36,671 bases of DNA from Candidatus Gastranaerophilales bacterium (GCA_947631645.1 CANRMD010000017.1:1-36671), one strand, 5' to 3'. Counted from the stretch's first letter, positions 24,587-34,698 are shown. The notes: a model not told the origin generated them from the sequence alone. A program made the numbers and translations.

Positions 24587-27562
24587 ATGCAAGTAAACAA
24601 AATTAATAGTTTTAATTATATAAATAACCACAAAAAGCTTAAAATAAATCAAAAACAAACAAACCCCTTACAAAAAAATATTCAATCCCCGAATAAAATG
24701 TTTTCGGTATACATGGGTAAAGACCTGATATCATTTGGAAGACAATTCAAAGAAACATTAGACGATAATTATTTCCATTTACCGCAAGGATGCAGTCCTG
24801 ACGGGTTTCAATTAGAGGCCGGGAGAGCATTAAACGAAGATAAAAATGTTATAGTGGAAGCTCCTACAGGAACGGGAAAAACCGCAGTTGCACACTATGT
24901 TGTATCTAAAAATATGGAAGAGGGTAAAACAACATTTTATACAACGCCTTTAAAAGCATTAAGTAACCAAAAACTTAATGAATTCAGAGCTGTATATGGT
25001 GATGAAAATGTCGGGATATTAACAGGGGACAGAAGAGAGAATGTTGATGCTCCGATAATTATAATGACTACAGAAGTATACAGAAATATGGCTCTGTCAA
25101 GAAAATACGGAGAAAGAGCAGAGTTAATGGATAACCTTGGAACGGTTATATTTGATGAATGTCATTATATGGGTGATGCTTCAAGAGGTGCTACTTGGGA
25201 AGAATCAATAATGTATACTCCCGATAATGTTCAAAAACTTGCACTGAGTGCTACTATCGGAAATGCGAAAGATATTCAAAGCTGGATGGGCTCGTTAACG
25301 GATAAACCCGTAAGTCTTATATCAATTCCCTCAAGTGAAAGACATGTTCCTTTAATGTTTAATACATTAGAAACTTCCGCTTATAAATCGGAAGCAAAAA
25401 GAATGCAAAAAGCAATTAAAAACAGAGGAACGGTTCAAGGGCTTTCTGATTTTAAAATTAATTCAAAACCTACTTTAAGCGATTTTAAAAATGCCGTAAA
25501 TACACTGTCTGACAGAAAACAACTTCCGGCTATTTTCTTTATATTTTCAAGAAAGTTTTCAAGAGAACTTTTGGATTATTTATCGGTTGAAGGTCCTGTA
25601 TTGACAACGGATAAAGAACAAAAGGAAATAGAAAGAATAGTAGAAGATTATAAGAGCAAAAAATATATCGGCAGTGACTTAAATGTTGATGCACTAAAAA
25701 GAGGATATGCAATACATAATGCAGGGATTATACCTGCTCAAAAGGAATTGATAGAAGAATTATTCCAGAAAAAATTGATAAAAACCGTTTTGGCAACCGA
25801 AACTTTAGCAGCGGGAATTAATATGCCTGCAAAAACGGTAGTAATGTCAAGTGTATATAAGCCGGTTGACGATAATGAAGATGAAGAAACATCAGTAAGA
25901 TTGTTAACTCCGAATGAATTTAAACAAATGTCAGGCAGAGCCGGCAGACGAGGTATAGATACGGTGGGCTATGTTTATACGATGCCCACGGATATGGATA
26001 CCGAACAAGAACTTTTAATGCTGGAGTTAACGGATTGCAATCCGTTAAAAAGCCAGTATGAACCTGATTACGCCTTTTTAACGGGATATTATAAATATAA
26101 TCCTGACCAAAACGGGCTTAGAGATATATTCTCTAAAACATTCTATTCATACAGCAAAGATGAGCAAGAAAAGCAAACAAAAGTTGAGGAATTATCTCAG
26201 CTTAGTTCAAGTAAAACACAGGTATTAAAAGAGAGAGGGTATATTTCCTTAAACGGGGATAAAACTGAGGTTACTCAAAAAGGCGAGATGGCATCTTTTG
26301 TAAGAGGTTACGATGCACTGACACTTGTTGATGCGATAACAAGCGGTAAATTTGCAAATATTACTCCTGAAACTTTAGCAATGATAGCAGGTGCAACAGC
26401 AAATCCACCAAGACCTAAAGAAGCTGATATTGCCTTAAATTCTGATTTATCATATATTTTTGATAAAACGGTTGATAGCGTTAATTCACTGCAAGATAAT
26501 ATAATTTCTTCAATAAATCAAAAATTATCGCATTTCGGTAAAACAGTCAGTGACTTTAAAACTTATGAAGATTTGTTGGATTATGTAAGTAAAATACAAA
26601 TTCCTGATGGTTATGTTCCGCAGGAAGTAAAGTCAGAACTTGAAGAACTTGCGGCAAAAAGAGCAAAAATATATAAGATACAAAAGACAACAGGTAAATG
26701 TACTCCTCAAGAGCTTGTTAGTGCAATTCAAAATGGTGAAACCATACCAACAGCGGTTCTTGAACAAAATCAGCAAATTGTTGACGAATACAAAAAAAGA
26801 ATAAGTTCAAGAGATATTGATACTCATATAGAAAAACTCCAAGCAACACTTGAGCAATTTGATACATCGGAAAAAGGCAAAAAGGCAAAAAGCAGAATAG
26901 AAGCTAAACGTGCCGAAGTAGAAAAAGAAATTGCTTATGCTAATGCCATGAAATTTCTTTCATCAAATATATATAAATTAATAGGCAGAAATTTTACTTT
27001 CCTTAAATCAAATCCTTTAGAACAAATAAAAGCCGAATATAACAGATTAGACGATTTGTATGCAAGATTAACTTCAAAGAAAGAATTAATCTCGATGGTT
27101 AAAGGTTTAATAGAATTAAAATATTCCGATACAACCCAAGATATAGAATCTGATAATCACTCAAATATGGAAATGGCTTACAGAGGTTTCAATTCAATTA
27201 TAAAAAACGGGCTTGAAGTATTTGATTGTGAATTAAAACACGGAATAAAGAGTTATCCTCAAAGATATTCAAAGAGTTCGGCACAAACTTTGTATTCTTG
27301 GGCATATTTAAATAAAATAAACGGCTCAACAATGTTAAATTGGAAGCAATTATTAAAAATGATTCCGCAAGAAGAAGCTGATGAGGGTACAATATACAGA
27401 AGAATAATGCAAGCGGCTGATTTGTTGAGTCAAATCGGTGATATAGCAAGAGCGGGCATGAGTTTGTCAACAGGTGAAGAAGAAATAAATTATTATAAAC
27501 AACTTGCAAAAAGTGCACTTGAAGCAAGAAAATTAATAATACAAGAACCTGTTGAAGTATAA
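24587..27562 (+). CDS. Ski2/Mtr4-like DExH RNA helicase
   Basis: 991-residue superfamily 2 helicase. Motif I APTGTGKT (92-99), Ia TTPLKALSNQK, II DECH (190-193), III SAT, motifs IV-V (NAGIIPAQKELIEELF, ATETLAAGINMPAK) and VI QMSGRAGRRG (from 447) are all intact. The C-terminal half contains a long coiled-coil-like insert (about 660-810) and a helical region like the DSHCT end of Ski2/HelY proteins. Expected to unwind structured RNA for degradation or ribosome maturation. The first 55 residues are a polar, Asn/Lys-rich extension ending ISFGRQ that is not part of helicases elsewhere. AAAGGATAT precedes the ATG. Single gene, upstream of the ribosomal operon in the same direction. Confidence 0.92.
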   Translation: MQVNKINSFNYINNHKKLKINQKQTNPLQKNIQSPNKMFSVYMGKDLISFGRQFKETLDDNYFHLPQGCSPDGFQLEAGRALNEDKNVIVEAPTGTGKTAVAHYVVSKNMEEGKTTFYTTPLKALSNQKLNEFRAVYGDENVGILTGDRRENVDAPIIIMTTEVYRNMALSRKYGERAELMDNLGTVIFDECHYMGDASRGATWEESIMYTPDNVQKLALSATIGNAKDIQSWMGSLTDKPVSLISIPSSERHVPLMFNTLETSAYKSEAKRMQKAIKNRGTVQGLSDFKINSKPTLSDFKNAVNTLSDRKQLPAIFFIFSRKFSRELLDYLSVEGPVLTTDKEQKEIERIVEDYKSKKYIGSDLNVDALKRGYAIHNAGIIPAQKELIEELFQKKLIKTVLATETLAAGINMPAKTVVMSSVYKPVDDNEDEETSVRLLTPNEFKQMSGRAGRRGIDTVGYVYTMPTDMDTEQELLMLELTDCNPLKSQYEPDYAFLTGYYKYNPDQNGLRDIFSKTFYSYSKDEQEKQTKVEELSQLSSSKTQVLKERGYISLNGDKTEVTQKGEMASFVRGYDALTLVDAITSGKFANITPETLAMIAGATANPPRPKEADIALNSDLSYIFDKTVDSVNSLQDNIISSINQKLSHFGKTVSDFKTYEDLLDYVSKIQIPDGYVPQEVKSELEELAAKRAKIYKIQKTTGKCTPQELVSAIQNGETIPTAVLEQNQQIVDEYKKRISSRDIDTHIEKLQATLEQFDTSEKGKKAKSRIEAKRAEVEKEIAYANAMKFLSSNIYKLIGRNFTFLKSNPLEQIKAEYNRLDDLYARLTSKKELISMVKGLIELKYSDTTQDIESDNHSNMEMAYRGFNSIIKNGLEVFDCELKHGIKSYPQRYSKSSAQTLYSWAYLNKINGSTMLNWKQLLKMIPQEEADEGTIYRRIMQAADLLSQIGDIARAGMSLSTGEEEINYYKQLAKSALEARKLIIQEPVEV

Positions 27563-27654
27563 ATTCACCGTAAATAAATAATTACATCGTTTGTCAAGAA
27601 ATTTACAAGAAAATAAAGAAATATTAAGAAAAAAATAAAAAATAAAAAATTACT

Positions 27655-27683
27655 TGTTGACGACGGATTATGTTTAATATAAA
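27655..27683 (+). promoter_or_regulatory. Candidate promoter of the S10 operon
   Basis: TTGTTGACG around 27654-27662 with ATATAAAT (TATAAA at 27678-27683), spacer 15-18 depending on the -35 chosen. It sits in the 242-bp gap after the helicase gene and leaves a leader of about 115 nt before rpsJ. Confidence 0.4.
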
Positions 27684-27804
27684 TTTATTATGCTGAGATA
27701 GGCAATTATAATTTGCTAAAAGCATGAATCAAGAGAGAAATGGTTTAAAAGCGAATATATAAAAAGCCGTTGAGGCAAAAGCCATAAGACAAAAGGAAGT
27801 GGAA

Positions 27805-28122
27805 ATGAACGAAAGCAAGCAACAAAGAATTAGAGTTTGTTTGAAAGCGTACGACCATAAATTAATCGACTTATCTGCAAGTAAAATTGTAGAAGTTGTA
27901 AAGAGAACAGATGCAAGAGTTGCAGGACCTGTTCCTCTTCCGACTAAGAGAAGATTATATTGTGTACTCCGCTCACCTCACGTAGACAAAAAATCAAGAG
28001 AACATTTTGAGATGAGAATACACAAAAGAATCATAGATATTTATGATCCGACAGCACAAACAACAGAAGAACTCACAAGAATGGATTTGCCTGCCGGAGT
28101 AGATATCGAAGTTAAACTATAG
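27805..28122 (+). CDS. rpsJ: 30S ribosomal protein S10
   Basis: 105 residues; S10 also serves as NusE in antitermination. Recognised by [18 protein letters not shown], the loop [20 protein letters not shown] and [14 protein letters not shown] use ATG 27805, 6 bases after AAAAGGAAG; an in-frame GTG at 27799 overlaps that site. First gene of the operon, followed by an unusual 107-bp structured spacer before rplC. Confidence 0.98.
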   Translation: MNESKQQRIRVCLKAYDHKLIDLSASKIVEVVKRTDARVAGPVPLPTKRRLYCVLRSPHVDKKSREHFEMRIHKRIIDIYDPTAQTTEELTRMDLPAGVDIEVKL

Positions 28123-28229
28123 AGAATGGTTTAAGGCACATACAATTTAATAGAGGAAACTCCTTATAAATTGAATGTGATCTACGAGGCAAGCAGTAGA
28201 ACGTAGCGCTCACAAAAGAAAGGTGAAAT
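28123..28229 (+). promoter_or_regulatory. Structured rpsJ-rplC spacer (leader-like hairpins)
   Basis: A long hairpin: CACAT (28137-28141) with ATGTG (28175-28179), CAATTTA (28143-28149) with TAAATTG (28167-28173), and an inner AGGA/TCCT. A second stem, CTACG (28182-28186) with CGTAG (28202-28206), follows, then the AAAGGTG ribosome site of rplC. Candidate site for ribosomal protein feedback or RNA processing. Confidence 0.5.
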
Positions 28230-28868
28230 ATGACACTGGGAGTAATAGGTGAAAAACTTGGGATGACACAAGTATTCAACGAAGAAGGACTTGCAATTCC
28301 CGTAACAGTAATAAAAGTTAATCCGTTAACAGTAACACAAGTAAAAACTGTTGATTCCGACGGCTACAATGCAATTCAGGTAGGTGTTGTATCTGCAAAA
28401 GAAAAGCATTTAACAAAAGCACAAATCGGACACTTTAAGAAAAACGGACTTGAAAATTTCAGACACTTACAAGAATTCAGATTAGAAGATCCTGAAAACT
28501 ACAAAGTAGGTCAAGCAATTGATTTAAGTGTATTGACCGAAGGTACAAAAGTAGATGTAACGGGAACATCAATCGGAAAAGGGTTCCAAGGAACCGTAAA
28601 AAGATGGAACTTTGGAAGAGGACCAATGGCTCACGGTTCAAAGAACCACAGAGAACCCGGTTCAATCGGTGCAGGTACAACCCCCGGCCGTGTAATCAAA
28701 GGTAAGAGAATGGCAGGAAATATGGGAAATGAAAGAGTTACCATTACAAAACTTACCGTAGTAAGAGTCGATATAGAAAACAATTTACTTTTAGTAAAAG
28801 GTTCTGTTCCCGGACCTGAAGGTAAATTAGTTACGGTAGTACCATCAAGAGTTAAATGGAACGGATAA
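28230..28868 (+). CDS. rplC: 50S ribosomal protein L3
   Basis: 212 residues. Recognised by GVIGEKLGMTQVFNEEG, GFQGTVKRWNFGRGPMAHGS and KNHREPGSIGAGTTPGRV, which reach toward the peptidyl transferase centre. AAAGGTGAAAT precedes ATG. Canonical second position; separated from rplD by 39 bp. Confidence 0.98.
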   Translation: MTLGVIGEKLGMTQVFNEEGLAIPVTVIKVNPLTVTQVKTVDSDGYNAIQVGVVSAKEKHLTKAQIGHFKKNGLENFRHLQEFRLEDPENYKVGQAIDLSVLTEGTKVDVTGTSIGKGFQGTVKRWNFGRGPMAHGSKNHREPGSIGAGTTPGRVIKGKRMAGNMGNERVTITKLTVVRVDIENNLLLVKGSVPGPEGKLVTVVPSRVKWNG

Positions 28869-28907
28869 AATCCTAAAACCAAAACCAAAAAATAAGGAAA
28901 AAGAACA

Positions 28908-29543
28908 ATGACAAAAGAAGTTTCAATATTAAGTACAAACGGAAAGCAAGTCGGACAAATCGCTCTTGATGAAAAAGTATTCGGAGTAGAACCGAATTTG
29001 CACGTAATGCATATGGCATTAAGAAGACAATTAAATAATGCAAGAGGCGGAAATGCTTGTGCAAAAACAAGAGCAGAAGTTTCAGGCGGCGGAAGAAAAC
29101 CGTGGAAACAAAAAGGAACAGGCAGAGCAAGAGCAGGTTCAATCAGATCTCCGTTGTTTGCAGGCGGTGGTGTTGTATTCGGACCAAAACCGAGAAGCTA
29201 TGAATTTTCAATGCCTCAAAAAGCAAGAAGATTAGCTATTAAATCAGCTTTATCAGCAAGATTGGAAAACACTATATTAGTTAAAGATTTTTCTGAAATT
29301 AAAGAAGCAAAAACAAAATTAGTAGCTGAATCACTAAAAGCTATAAAAGCTGAAGGAAAGATTTTAATAATTGCAAATACTCAAGCAGCAGAAAACGGAC
29401 AATTAGAATTAGCTGCAAGAAATCTTCCGAACGTAAAAATAATTTTACCTTCAAATTTGAACGTAAAAGATTTGCTTGAAGCAGATACATTAGTGATGAC
29501 AGAAGCAGCGATATTAGAAATAACTGAGAGGTTATCGAAATAA
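28908..29543 (+). CDS. rplD: 50S ribosomal protein L4
   Basis: 211 residues. The extended loop near the exit tunnel is visible as ARGGNACAKTRAEVSGGG then KPWKQKGTGRARAGSIRSP. In E. coli L4 represses the S10 operon from a leader; no clear equivalent of that leader is seen before rpsJ, but the rpsJ-rplC spacer could serve. Its TAA overlaps the rplW ATG (TAATG). Confidence 0.98.
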   Translation: MTKEVSILSTNGKQVGQIALDEKVFGVEPNLHVMHMALRRQLNNARGGNACAKTRAEVSGGGRKPWKQKGTGRARAGSIRSPLFAGGGVVFGPKPRSYEFSMPQKARRLAIKSALSARLENTILVKDFSEIKEAKTKLVAESLKAIKAEGKILIIANTQAAENGQLELAARNLPNVKIILPSNLNVKDLLEADTLVMTEAAILEITERLSK

Positions 29544-29845
29544 TGAGTACACAGAATAAAGAAAGATTATACGACATAATAAAAAGACCTATAATCACGG
29601 AAAAATCAATGATTACAGCATCATTAAACCAATATACTTTTGAAGTATTAAAAGATGCAACAAAAGTAGAGATTGCGCAAGCTGTAGAATTAGCTTTTCC
29701 AAACAGAAAAGTTAAGAAAGTAAGAACGGTATACATGCCGTCGCATGCAAAGAGAGTAGGGTATTCGGTTGGCAGAACACAATCAAGCAAAAAAGCAATT
29801 GTAACAATCGAAGGTGATCCTATTGAAGAATTAGCAGGAGTATAG
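29543..29845 (+). CDS. rplW: 50S ribosomal protein L23
   Basis: 100 residues. Typical [12 protein letters not shown] start, [11 protein letters not shown], and the VRTVYMPSH loop. Sits at the tunnel exit, docking site for SRP and trigger factor. Overlaps rplD by one base and is 4 bp from rplB, so strongly coupled. Confidence 0.98.
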   Translation: MSTQNKERLYDIIKRPIITEKSMITASLNQYTFEVLKDATKVEIAQAVELAFPNRKVKKVRTVYMPSHAKRVGYSVGRTQSSKKAIVTIEGDPIEELAGV

Positions 29846-29849
29846 ACCG

Positions 29850-30677
29850 ATGGGTACAAGAAAAATTAATCCGACTTCTCCGGGACAAAGAGGAATGATA
29901 AAAAGTGATTATTCGGAAATAACAACATCAACTCCCGAAAAATCATTATTACAGCCTATAAGAAAAACTGCAGGAAGAAACAATACAGGAAGAATAACAT
30001 GCAGACATAAAGGCGGCGGACATAAACAAGCATACAGAGTAATTGATTATAAACGTGAAAAATTCGGTATTGAAGGTGTTGTTACAACAATCGAATATGA
30101 CCCGAACAGAAACGTAAGAATATCATTAGTAGTATATGCAGACGGTGAAAAAAGATATATTCTTACACCTCAAGATTTAAAAGTAGGTGATAAGATTGTA
30201 TCAGGGCCGAATGCGGAAATACAAACAGGTAATGCACTTCCGTTAGAGTTGATACCTTTAGGTACAGTAGTACATAACATTGAATTAATACCCGGCCGCG
30301 GCGGTAAAATGGTTAGAACCGCAGGTGCAGGAGCTCAATTAATGGCAAAAGACGGAAACTACGTTACAATAAAAATGCCAAGTTCTGAAATGAGAATGGT
30401 AAGAAAAGAATGTTTAGCAACAATCGGCGTTTTAGGCAATTCGGAATTTAAGAACTTAAAGATAGGGAAAGCGGGACGTACTCGCCACTTAGGCATAAGA
30501 CCAACCGTAAGAGGTGTAACGATGAACCCATGTGATCACCCGCACGGCGGCGGCGAAGGTAAAACTGGCCCAGGTGGTAATCCTAAGACACCTTGGGGTA
30601 AACCGGCTTTAGGTAATAAGACCAGAAAAGTTAAGAAAACAACTGACAAATTAATAGTCAGAAGCAGAAAACGCTAA
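29850..30677 (+). CDS. rplB: 50S ribosomal protein L2
   Basis: 275 residues, standard length. [35 protein letters not shown] and the [16 protein letters not shown] segment (the conserved His near the peptidyl transferase centre) are intact. Starts 4 bp after rplW. Confidence 0.98.
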   Translation: MGTRKINPTSPGQRGMIKSDYSEITTSTPEKSLLQPIRKTAGRNNTGRITCRHKGGGHKQAYRVIDYKREKFGIEGVVTTIEYDPNRNVRISLVVYADGEKRYILTPQDLKVGDKIVSGPNAEIQTGNALPLELIPLGTVVHNIELIPGRGGKMVRTAGAGAQLMAKDGNYVTIKMPSSEMRMVRKECLATIGVLGNSEFKNLKIGKAGRTRHLGIRPTVRGVTMNPCDHPHGGGEGKTGPGGNPKTPWGKPALGNKTRKVKKTTDKLIVRSRKR

Positions 30678-30692
30678 TAAAGGAGATAATTA

Positions 30693-30983
30693 ATGACACG
30701 TTCACTAAAAAAGGGCGTATACGTACACGACTCTTTAAAAGCAAAAATAGATAAATTAAATGCAAATAAGGAAAAGAAAGTAATCAAGACATGGTCAAGA
30801 GCGTCTATGATTACTCCTGAAAATCCTGATATGGTAGGGCATACAATAGCGGTATATAACGGAAAAACTCACGTACCTGTTTATATATCAGAACCTATGG
30901 TAGGACACAGATTAGGTGAATTTGCACCTACAAGAATGTTTAGAGGCCACGCAGGGCAAGATAAAACAGCGAAAAGGAAATAG
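30693..30983 (+). CDS. rpsS: 30S ribosomal protein S19
   Basis: 96 residues. [26 protein letters not shown] and [18 protein letters not shown] identify it. AAAGGAGAT gives a strong ribosome site. Binds 16S rRNA in the head next to S13. Confidence 0.98.
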   Translation: MTRSLKKGVYVHDSLKAKIDKLNANKEKKVIKTWSRASMITPENPDMVGHTIAVYNGKTHVPVYISEPMVGHRLGEFAPTRMFRGHAGQDKTAKRK

Positions 30984-30986
30984 ATT

Positions 30987-31325
30987 ATGGAAGCTAAGGC
31001 AAAACAAACAGATATAACAATGCCGGCAAGAAAATTACGCAGAGTAATAAATCTTGTAAGAGGCAAATCAGCATCAGAAGCGTTAAGCATGTTGAAATTT
31101 ATGCCGTATTTTGCAGCACGTGTTGTAGAAAAGAACATAACTGCAGCAGTTGCGAATGCAACTGAAAAATTCGGTGCAACAGCTGAAGCATTGAAAGTTT
31201 CTGAAATATATGCAGACGAATCAAGAACACTTAAAAGAGGTAAAGCGAGAGCTCAAGGCAGAATGTATGCGAGAGTTAAACGTACATCTCATTTAACTGT
31301 TAAAGTAACAAATGAAACGAAGTAA
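30987..31325 (+). CDS. rplV: 50S ribosomal protein L22
   Basis: 112 residues. RRVINLVRGKSASEALSML and the beta-hairpin RTLKRGKARAQGRMYARVKRTSH that lines the exit tunnel near macrolide sites are normal. Three bases separate it from rpsS. Confidence 0.98.
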   Translation: MEAKAKQTDITMPARKLRRVINLVRGKSASEALSMLKFMPYFAARVVEKNITAAVANATEKFGATAEALKVSEIYADESRTLKRGKARAQGRMYARVKRTSHLTVKVTNETK

Positions 31326-31339
31326 GAAGGTAATAAGAT

Positions 31340-32116
31340 ATGGGACAAAAAACACATCCAACCGGATTTAGAGTAGGAATAATACAACCCTGGTTCAGCA
31401 CATGGTTTGCAAAAAAAGATTACCCTGAATTTGTAGCGGAAGACGCAAAAATCAGAAAATTTGTTAAAAAGAAACTTTATGCAGCCGGCATATCAAGAAT
31501 ATTGATAGGAAGAAAAGCACAAAATGTTACGGTAACCGTTGTAACTGCGAAACCCGGTGTTGTAGTCGGCAGAGGCGGTCAAGGTATTGATGAATTAAGA
31601 ACTGCTGTTGCAAAATTAATTAATAAAACAGTAACAATAGACGTTGTAGAAGTTGCAAGAGTTGATATAGATTCACAATTAGTAGCTGAATCAATAGCAC
31701 TTCAATTAGAAAAACGTATAGCGTTCAGAAGAGCAATGAAACAAGCAATGCAAAGAGCAATGCGAGGCGGAGCTCAAGGTATAAAAGTTATGGTATCAGG
31801 CAGATTAGGCGGAGCCGAAATTGCAAGAAGCGAATGGGCTAAAGAAGGAAGAATACCTCTTCAAACCTTAAGAGCAAATGTAGATTACGGTTTTGCGGAA
31901 GCAGACACCATAATGGGTAAAATCGGTGTTAAAGTTTGGATATTCAAAGGCAACTTAATGCCCGGAGAAATGGCAGACCAAAACATCAAAGCAAAAAAAG
32001 CAGGTGCTAACAACTTTGAAGAAAAACCTGTAGGTACAAGAAGAAAGAAAAAATCATCAGCTGCACAAGTACAGGAAGTAAAAACTGATGTTACTGATGA
32101 AACAACAAACGAGTAA
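31340..32116 (+). CDS. rpsC: 30S ribosomal protein S3
   Basis: 258 residues. N-terminal [13 protein letters not shown], type II KH domain with [15 protein letters not shown], and the C-terminal domain [15 protein letters not shown]. The final 30 residues are a charged tail longer than in many S3 proteins. Shine-Dalgarno GAAGGTAA. Confidence 0.98.
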   Translation: MGQKTHPTGFRVGIIQPWFSTWFAKKDYPEFVAEDAKIRKFVKKKLYAAGISRILIGRKAQNVTVTVVTAKPGVVVGRGGQGIDELRTAVAKLINKTVTIDVVEVARVDIDSQLVAESIALQLEKRIAFRRAMKQAMQRAMRGGAQGIKVMVSGRLGGAEIARSEWAKEGRIPLQTLRANVDYGFAEADTIMGKIGVKVWIFKGNLMPGEMADQNIKAKKAGANNFEEKPVGTRRKKKSSAAQVQEVKTDVTDETTNE

Positions 32117-32143
32117 ACAATGAATTAGGAGCGAAAAACAATC

Positions 32144-32557
32144 ATGTTAATGCCCAAGAAAACAAAATACAGAAAGATGATGAAAGGCAGAAGAAAAGGC
32201 CATGAAACTCGCGGCACCCAATTGGAATTGGGCGGATACGGGCTTCAAGCATTAGACCCTGCTTGGATTACATCAAGACAAATAGAAGCAGCAAGACGTG
32301 CAATGACACGTGAAATTAAAAGAGGCGGTAATGTTTGGATAAAGATATTCCCCGATAAACCGATAACTGCGAAACCCGCTGAAACCCGTATGGGTAAGGG
32401 TAAAGGCAACCCTGAATATTGGGTAGCTGTTGTTAAACCGGGTAGAATTCTTTTTGAATTAGATTATCCTCAAAGAGAAGTAGCTATTCACGCACTTGAA
32501 TTGGCTGCTCAAAAATTACCAATCAAAGTAAAAATTGTTGAGAAAACAGGTGAATAA
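32144..32557 (+). CDS. rplP: 50S ribosomal protein L16
   Basis: 137 residues. [19 protein letters not shown] and the loop [19 protein letters not shown] near the A-site tRNA are typical. Start ATG is preceded by TAGGAG. Confidence 0.98.
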   Translation: MLMPKKTKYRKMMKGRRKGHETRGTQLELGGYGLQALDPAWITSRQIEAARRAMTREIKRGGNVWIKIFPDKPITAKPAETRMGKGKGNPEYWVAVVKPGRILFELDYPQREVAIHALELAAQKLPIKVKIVEKTGE

Positions 32558-32559
32558 CT

Positions 32560-32772
32560 ATGAAAATAGAAGAAATACGCGAAAAATCAGTACAAGAACT
32601 TAATGAAATGGTTGTAGATTATAAAAAACAATTATTTGATTTAAGATTCAAAAAGTACACAAATAAGTTTGAAAATGCTACTGATTTAGGGAAAGCAAAT
32701 TCTCAAATGAAAGAAATCAGAAAAACAATAGCACGAGTAAAAACAGTAATTAAACAAAAAGAAACAGTATAA
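32560..32772 (+). CDS. rpmC: 50S ribosomal protein L29
   Basis: 70 residues, a two-helix hairpin: VQELNEMVVDYKKQLFDLRF then RKTIARVKTVIKQK. Only two bases after the rplP stop, so coupled. Confidence 0.96.
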   Translation: MKIEEIREKSVQELNEMVVDYKKQLFDLRFKKYTNKFENATDLGKANSQMKEIRKTIARVKTVIKQKETV

Positions 32773-32790
32773 GGTAAGAGGTTTAATAAA

Positions 32791-33036
32791 ATGCCTAAGA
32801 AAGAAAAACAAGGTGTTGTAGTAAGTAATAAGATGGATAAAACAGCCGTAGTTAAGGTTGCATCTTATAATCAACATCCGAAATATAAGAAAATTATTGA
32901 ATCAACAAAAAACTACAAAGCTCATGATGAACAAAATCAATGCAGTGAAGGCGATATAGTTAGAATAGTTGAATCAAAACCTATTTCAGGAAGCAAAAGA
33001 TGGGTTGTTTCCGAAATCGTTGAAAAAGTAAAATAA
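32791..33036 (+). CDS. rpsQ: 30S ribosomal protein S17
   Basis: 81 residues, OB fold with [34 protein letters not shown] and [16 protein letters not shown] primary 16S rRNA binder. Site GGTAAGAGG upstream. Confidence 0.97.
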   Translation: MPKKEKQGVVVSNKMDKTAVVKVASYNQHPKYKKIIESTKNYKAHDEQNQCSEGDIVRIVESKPISGSKRWVVSEIVEKVK

Positions 33037-33062
33037 TAAGTAATTTCAAAGGATGAAATAAG

Positions 33063-33431
33063 ATGATACAGCAAGAAACAAGATTACAAGTAGCAGATAA
33101 TACAGGTGCAAAAGAATTGTTATGTATCCGCGTAATGGGCAGTTCAAACAAAAAATTTGCACACGTAGGCGATGTAATAATTGCAGCGGTTAAAGATGCT
33201 ACACCTAATATGGCTGTAAAAAAATCTGAAGTCGTAAGAGCGGTTGTTGTAAGAACAAAAGCAGACATCAAACGTGCAGACGGCAGTGTTATCAGATTTG
33301 ATGAAAATGCAGCAGTTATAATTAACAAAGACGGTAACCCCAGAGGTACTCGTGTATTCGGGCCGGTTGCCAGAGAGCTTAGAGATAAAAACTTTATGAA
33401 GATTATATCTCTTGCTCCGGAAGTTATATAG
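33063..33431 (+). CDS. rplN: 50S ribosomal protein L14
   Basis: 122 residues, the exact usual length. [36 protein letters not shown] and [13 protein letters not shown] are diagnostic. Contacts L19 and the 30S at a bridge. Confidence 0.98.
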   Translation: MIQQETRLQVADNTGAKELLCIRVMGSSNKKFAHVGDVIIAAVKDATPNMAVKKSEVVRAVVVRTKADIKRADGSVIRFDENAAVIINKDGNPRGTRVFGPVARELRDKNFMKIISLAPEVI

Positions 33432-33441
33432 GAGAGAAACC

Positions 33442-33780
33442 ATGAGAAATAAGAAACCGGTAGAAAAACACCCTATACACGTTAAAAGCGGAGATAAAGT
33501 TGTAGTAACATCAGGTAAAGATAAAGGCAAAGTAAGTTCCGTAAAAAAAGTTATTACAGCTGAAAATAAAGTAATAGTAGAAGGTGCAAATATCGTAACA
33601 AAAGCACAAAGAGCACAAGGCGGAAACCAAGGCGGTTTAATAAAGATGGAAGCAGCAATGGATTCATCTAAAGTTATGCTTTACTGTCCCGCTTGTGAAA
33701 AAGCAACAAGAATAAAGTATGATGTTGTTGACAACAAAAAAGTCCGTGTTTGCAAAAAATGCGGTGAAAAATTAGACTGA
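33442..33780 (+). CDS. rplX: 50S ribosomal protein L24 (zinc-ribbon form)
   Basis: 112 residues. KOW motif HVKSGDKVVVTSGKDKGK. The C-terminal end keeps a four-Cys ribbon (CPAC and CKKC), the zinc-binding variant of L24. ATG 33442 is chosen from the GGAGAGAAACC site; an earlier in-frame ATG lies within rplN and lacks one. Early assembly protein. Confidence 0.97.
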   Translation: MRNKKPVEKHPIHVKSGDKVVVTSGKDKGKVSSVKKVITAENKVIVEGANIVTKAQRAQGGNQGGLIKMEAAMDSSKVMLYCPACEKATRIKYDVVDNKKVRVCKKCGEKLD

Positions 33781-33791
33781 TTTTAGTATGG

Positions 33792-33810
33792 GCACTCCGA
33801 AAGGGAGTGC
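33792..33810 (+). promoter_or_regulatory. Hairpin between rplX and rplE
   Basis: GCACTCC and GGAGTGC form a perfect 7-bp stem with a GAAAG loop, 11 bp after the L24 stop. There is no U run, so it is more likely a protein-binding, processing or mRNA-stabilising hairpin than a terminator. In E. coli the S8 feedback site lies at this same junction, but the sequence here does not resemble it. Confidence 0.5.
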
Positions 33811-33831
33811 ATTCTACGAAAGGATAAGGAA

Positions 33832-34383
33832 ATGACAGTAGTAACAAGAAATCTTAAAGACAAATACAATGAAGAAGTTAAAAAAGTTCTTCAAGAAGAA
33901 TTTAAGTATGAAAATGTACACCAAATCCCGAAATTAAGCAAAATTGTTTTAAATATGGGTGTCGGTGAAGCATGTCATAACTCAAAACTCGCTGAAGCAA
34001 TAGTAAATCAATTAACAAAGATTGCAGGTCAAAAAGCATTATCAACAAAAGCAAAAAAATCAATAGCAGCATTTAAGTTAAGAGAAGGGATGCCTGTTGG
34101 TGCTATGGTAACGCTTAGAGGCGAAAGAATGTATGATTTCTTACAAAAACTTATATGTGTAGTTCTTCCTAGAATTCGTGACTTTAGAGGCGTAAGCTCA
34201 AAAAGTTTCGACGGCAGAGGCAACTATACTTTAGGTTTAAAAGAACAATCATTGTTCCCCGAAATTTCATACGATGAATTGGATGCAGTTCATGGTATGA
34301 ACGTTTCAATAATAACGACAGCTAATACGGATGAAGAAGCAAGAGCTTTATTAAGAGCACTTGGAATGCCATTCAAGAAATAA
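33832..34383 (+). CDS. rplE: 50S ribosomal protein L5
   Basis: 183 residues. [37 protein letters not shown] and [15 protein letters not shown] mark L5, which binds 5S rRNA in the central protuberance. Follows the rplX hairpin; AAAGGATAAGG site. Confidence 0.98.
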   Translation: MTVVTRNLKDKYNEEVKKVLQEEFKYENVHQIPKLSKIVLNMGVGEACHNSKLAEAIVNQLTKIAGQKALSTKAKKSIAAFKLREGMPVGAMVTLRGERMYDFLQKLICVVLPRIRDFRGVSSKSFDGRGNYTLGLKEQSLFPEISYDELDAVHGMNVSIITTANTDEEARALLRALGMPFKK

Positions 34384-34397
34384 AAAGGAGTAATCAC

Positions 34398-34604
34398 GTG
34401 GCTAAAAAATCAATGATAGATAAAGAGCTGAAAAGAGAAGCATTAGCAGCAAAAGGAAAATATCCGAGAGTAAGACTTCATAACAGATGTTCAATCTGCG
34501 GACGTCCGCACGGGTTCCACAGAGACTTCGGTATTTGCAGAATATGCTTAAGAAAAATGGCTCATCAAGGTTTATTGCCCGGTGTAGTTAAAGCAAGTTG
34601 GTAG
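34398..34604 (+). CDS. rpsZ: 30S ribosomal protein S14, zinc-binding type
   Basis: 68 residues. Four Cys (CSIC and CRIC) form the zinc site of type Z S14; [21 protein letters not shown] and the end [11 protein letters not shown] are conserved. GTG start with AAAAGGAG upstream. The stop is followed directly by the first repeat-unit hairpin, leaving a 227-bp spacer before rpsH where other genomes have a few bases. Confidence 0.97.
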   Translation: MAKKSMIDKELKREALAAKGKYPRVRLHNRCSICGRPHGFHRDFGICRICLRKMAHQGLLPGVVKASW

Positions 34605-34698
34605 CCCGCAGAGCGGGTTCCTATTTGGGCTTAAATATAATTAGTTAGTCCAACTAAAAGGGTGCCGCTGCACCACCGAGATGTAACAAAATCCAAGC
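34605..34698 (+). repeat. 94-nt double-hairpin unit A1 between rpsZ and rpsH
   Basis: Begins with hairpin 1 (CCCGC-AGA-GCGGG, 34605-34617), an AT linker GGGCTTAAATATAAT from 34627, hairpin 2 (GGTGC-CGCT-GCACC, 34661-34674), then ACCGAGA and CAAAATCCAAG. The next unit starts exactly 94 bases on. Strongly similar to unit B1 in the rplF-rplR gap. Confidence 0.8.

Noticed and set aside
29341-29859. 172-codon minus-strand frame over rplD-rplW
   Set aside because: Antisense to two certain ribosomal protein genes; Leu/Ser-rich shadow product.
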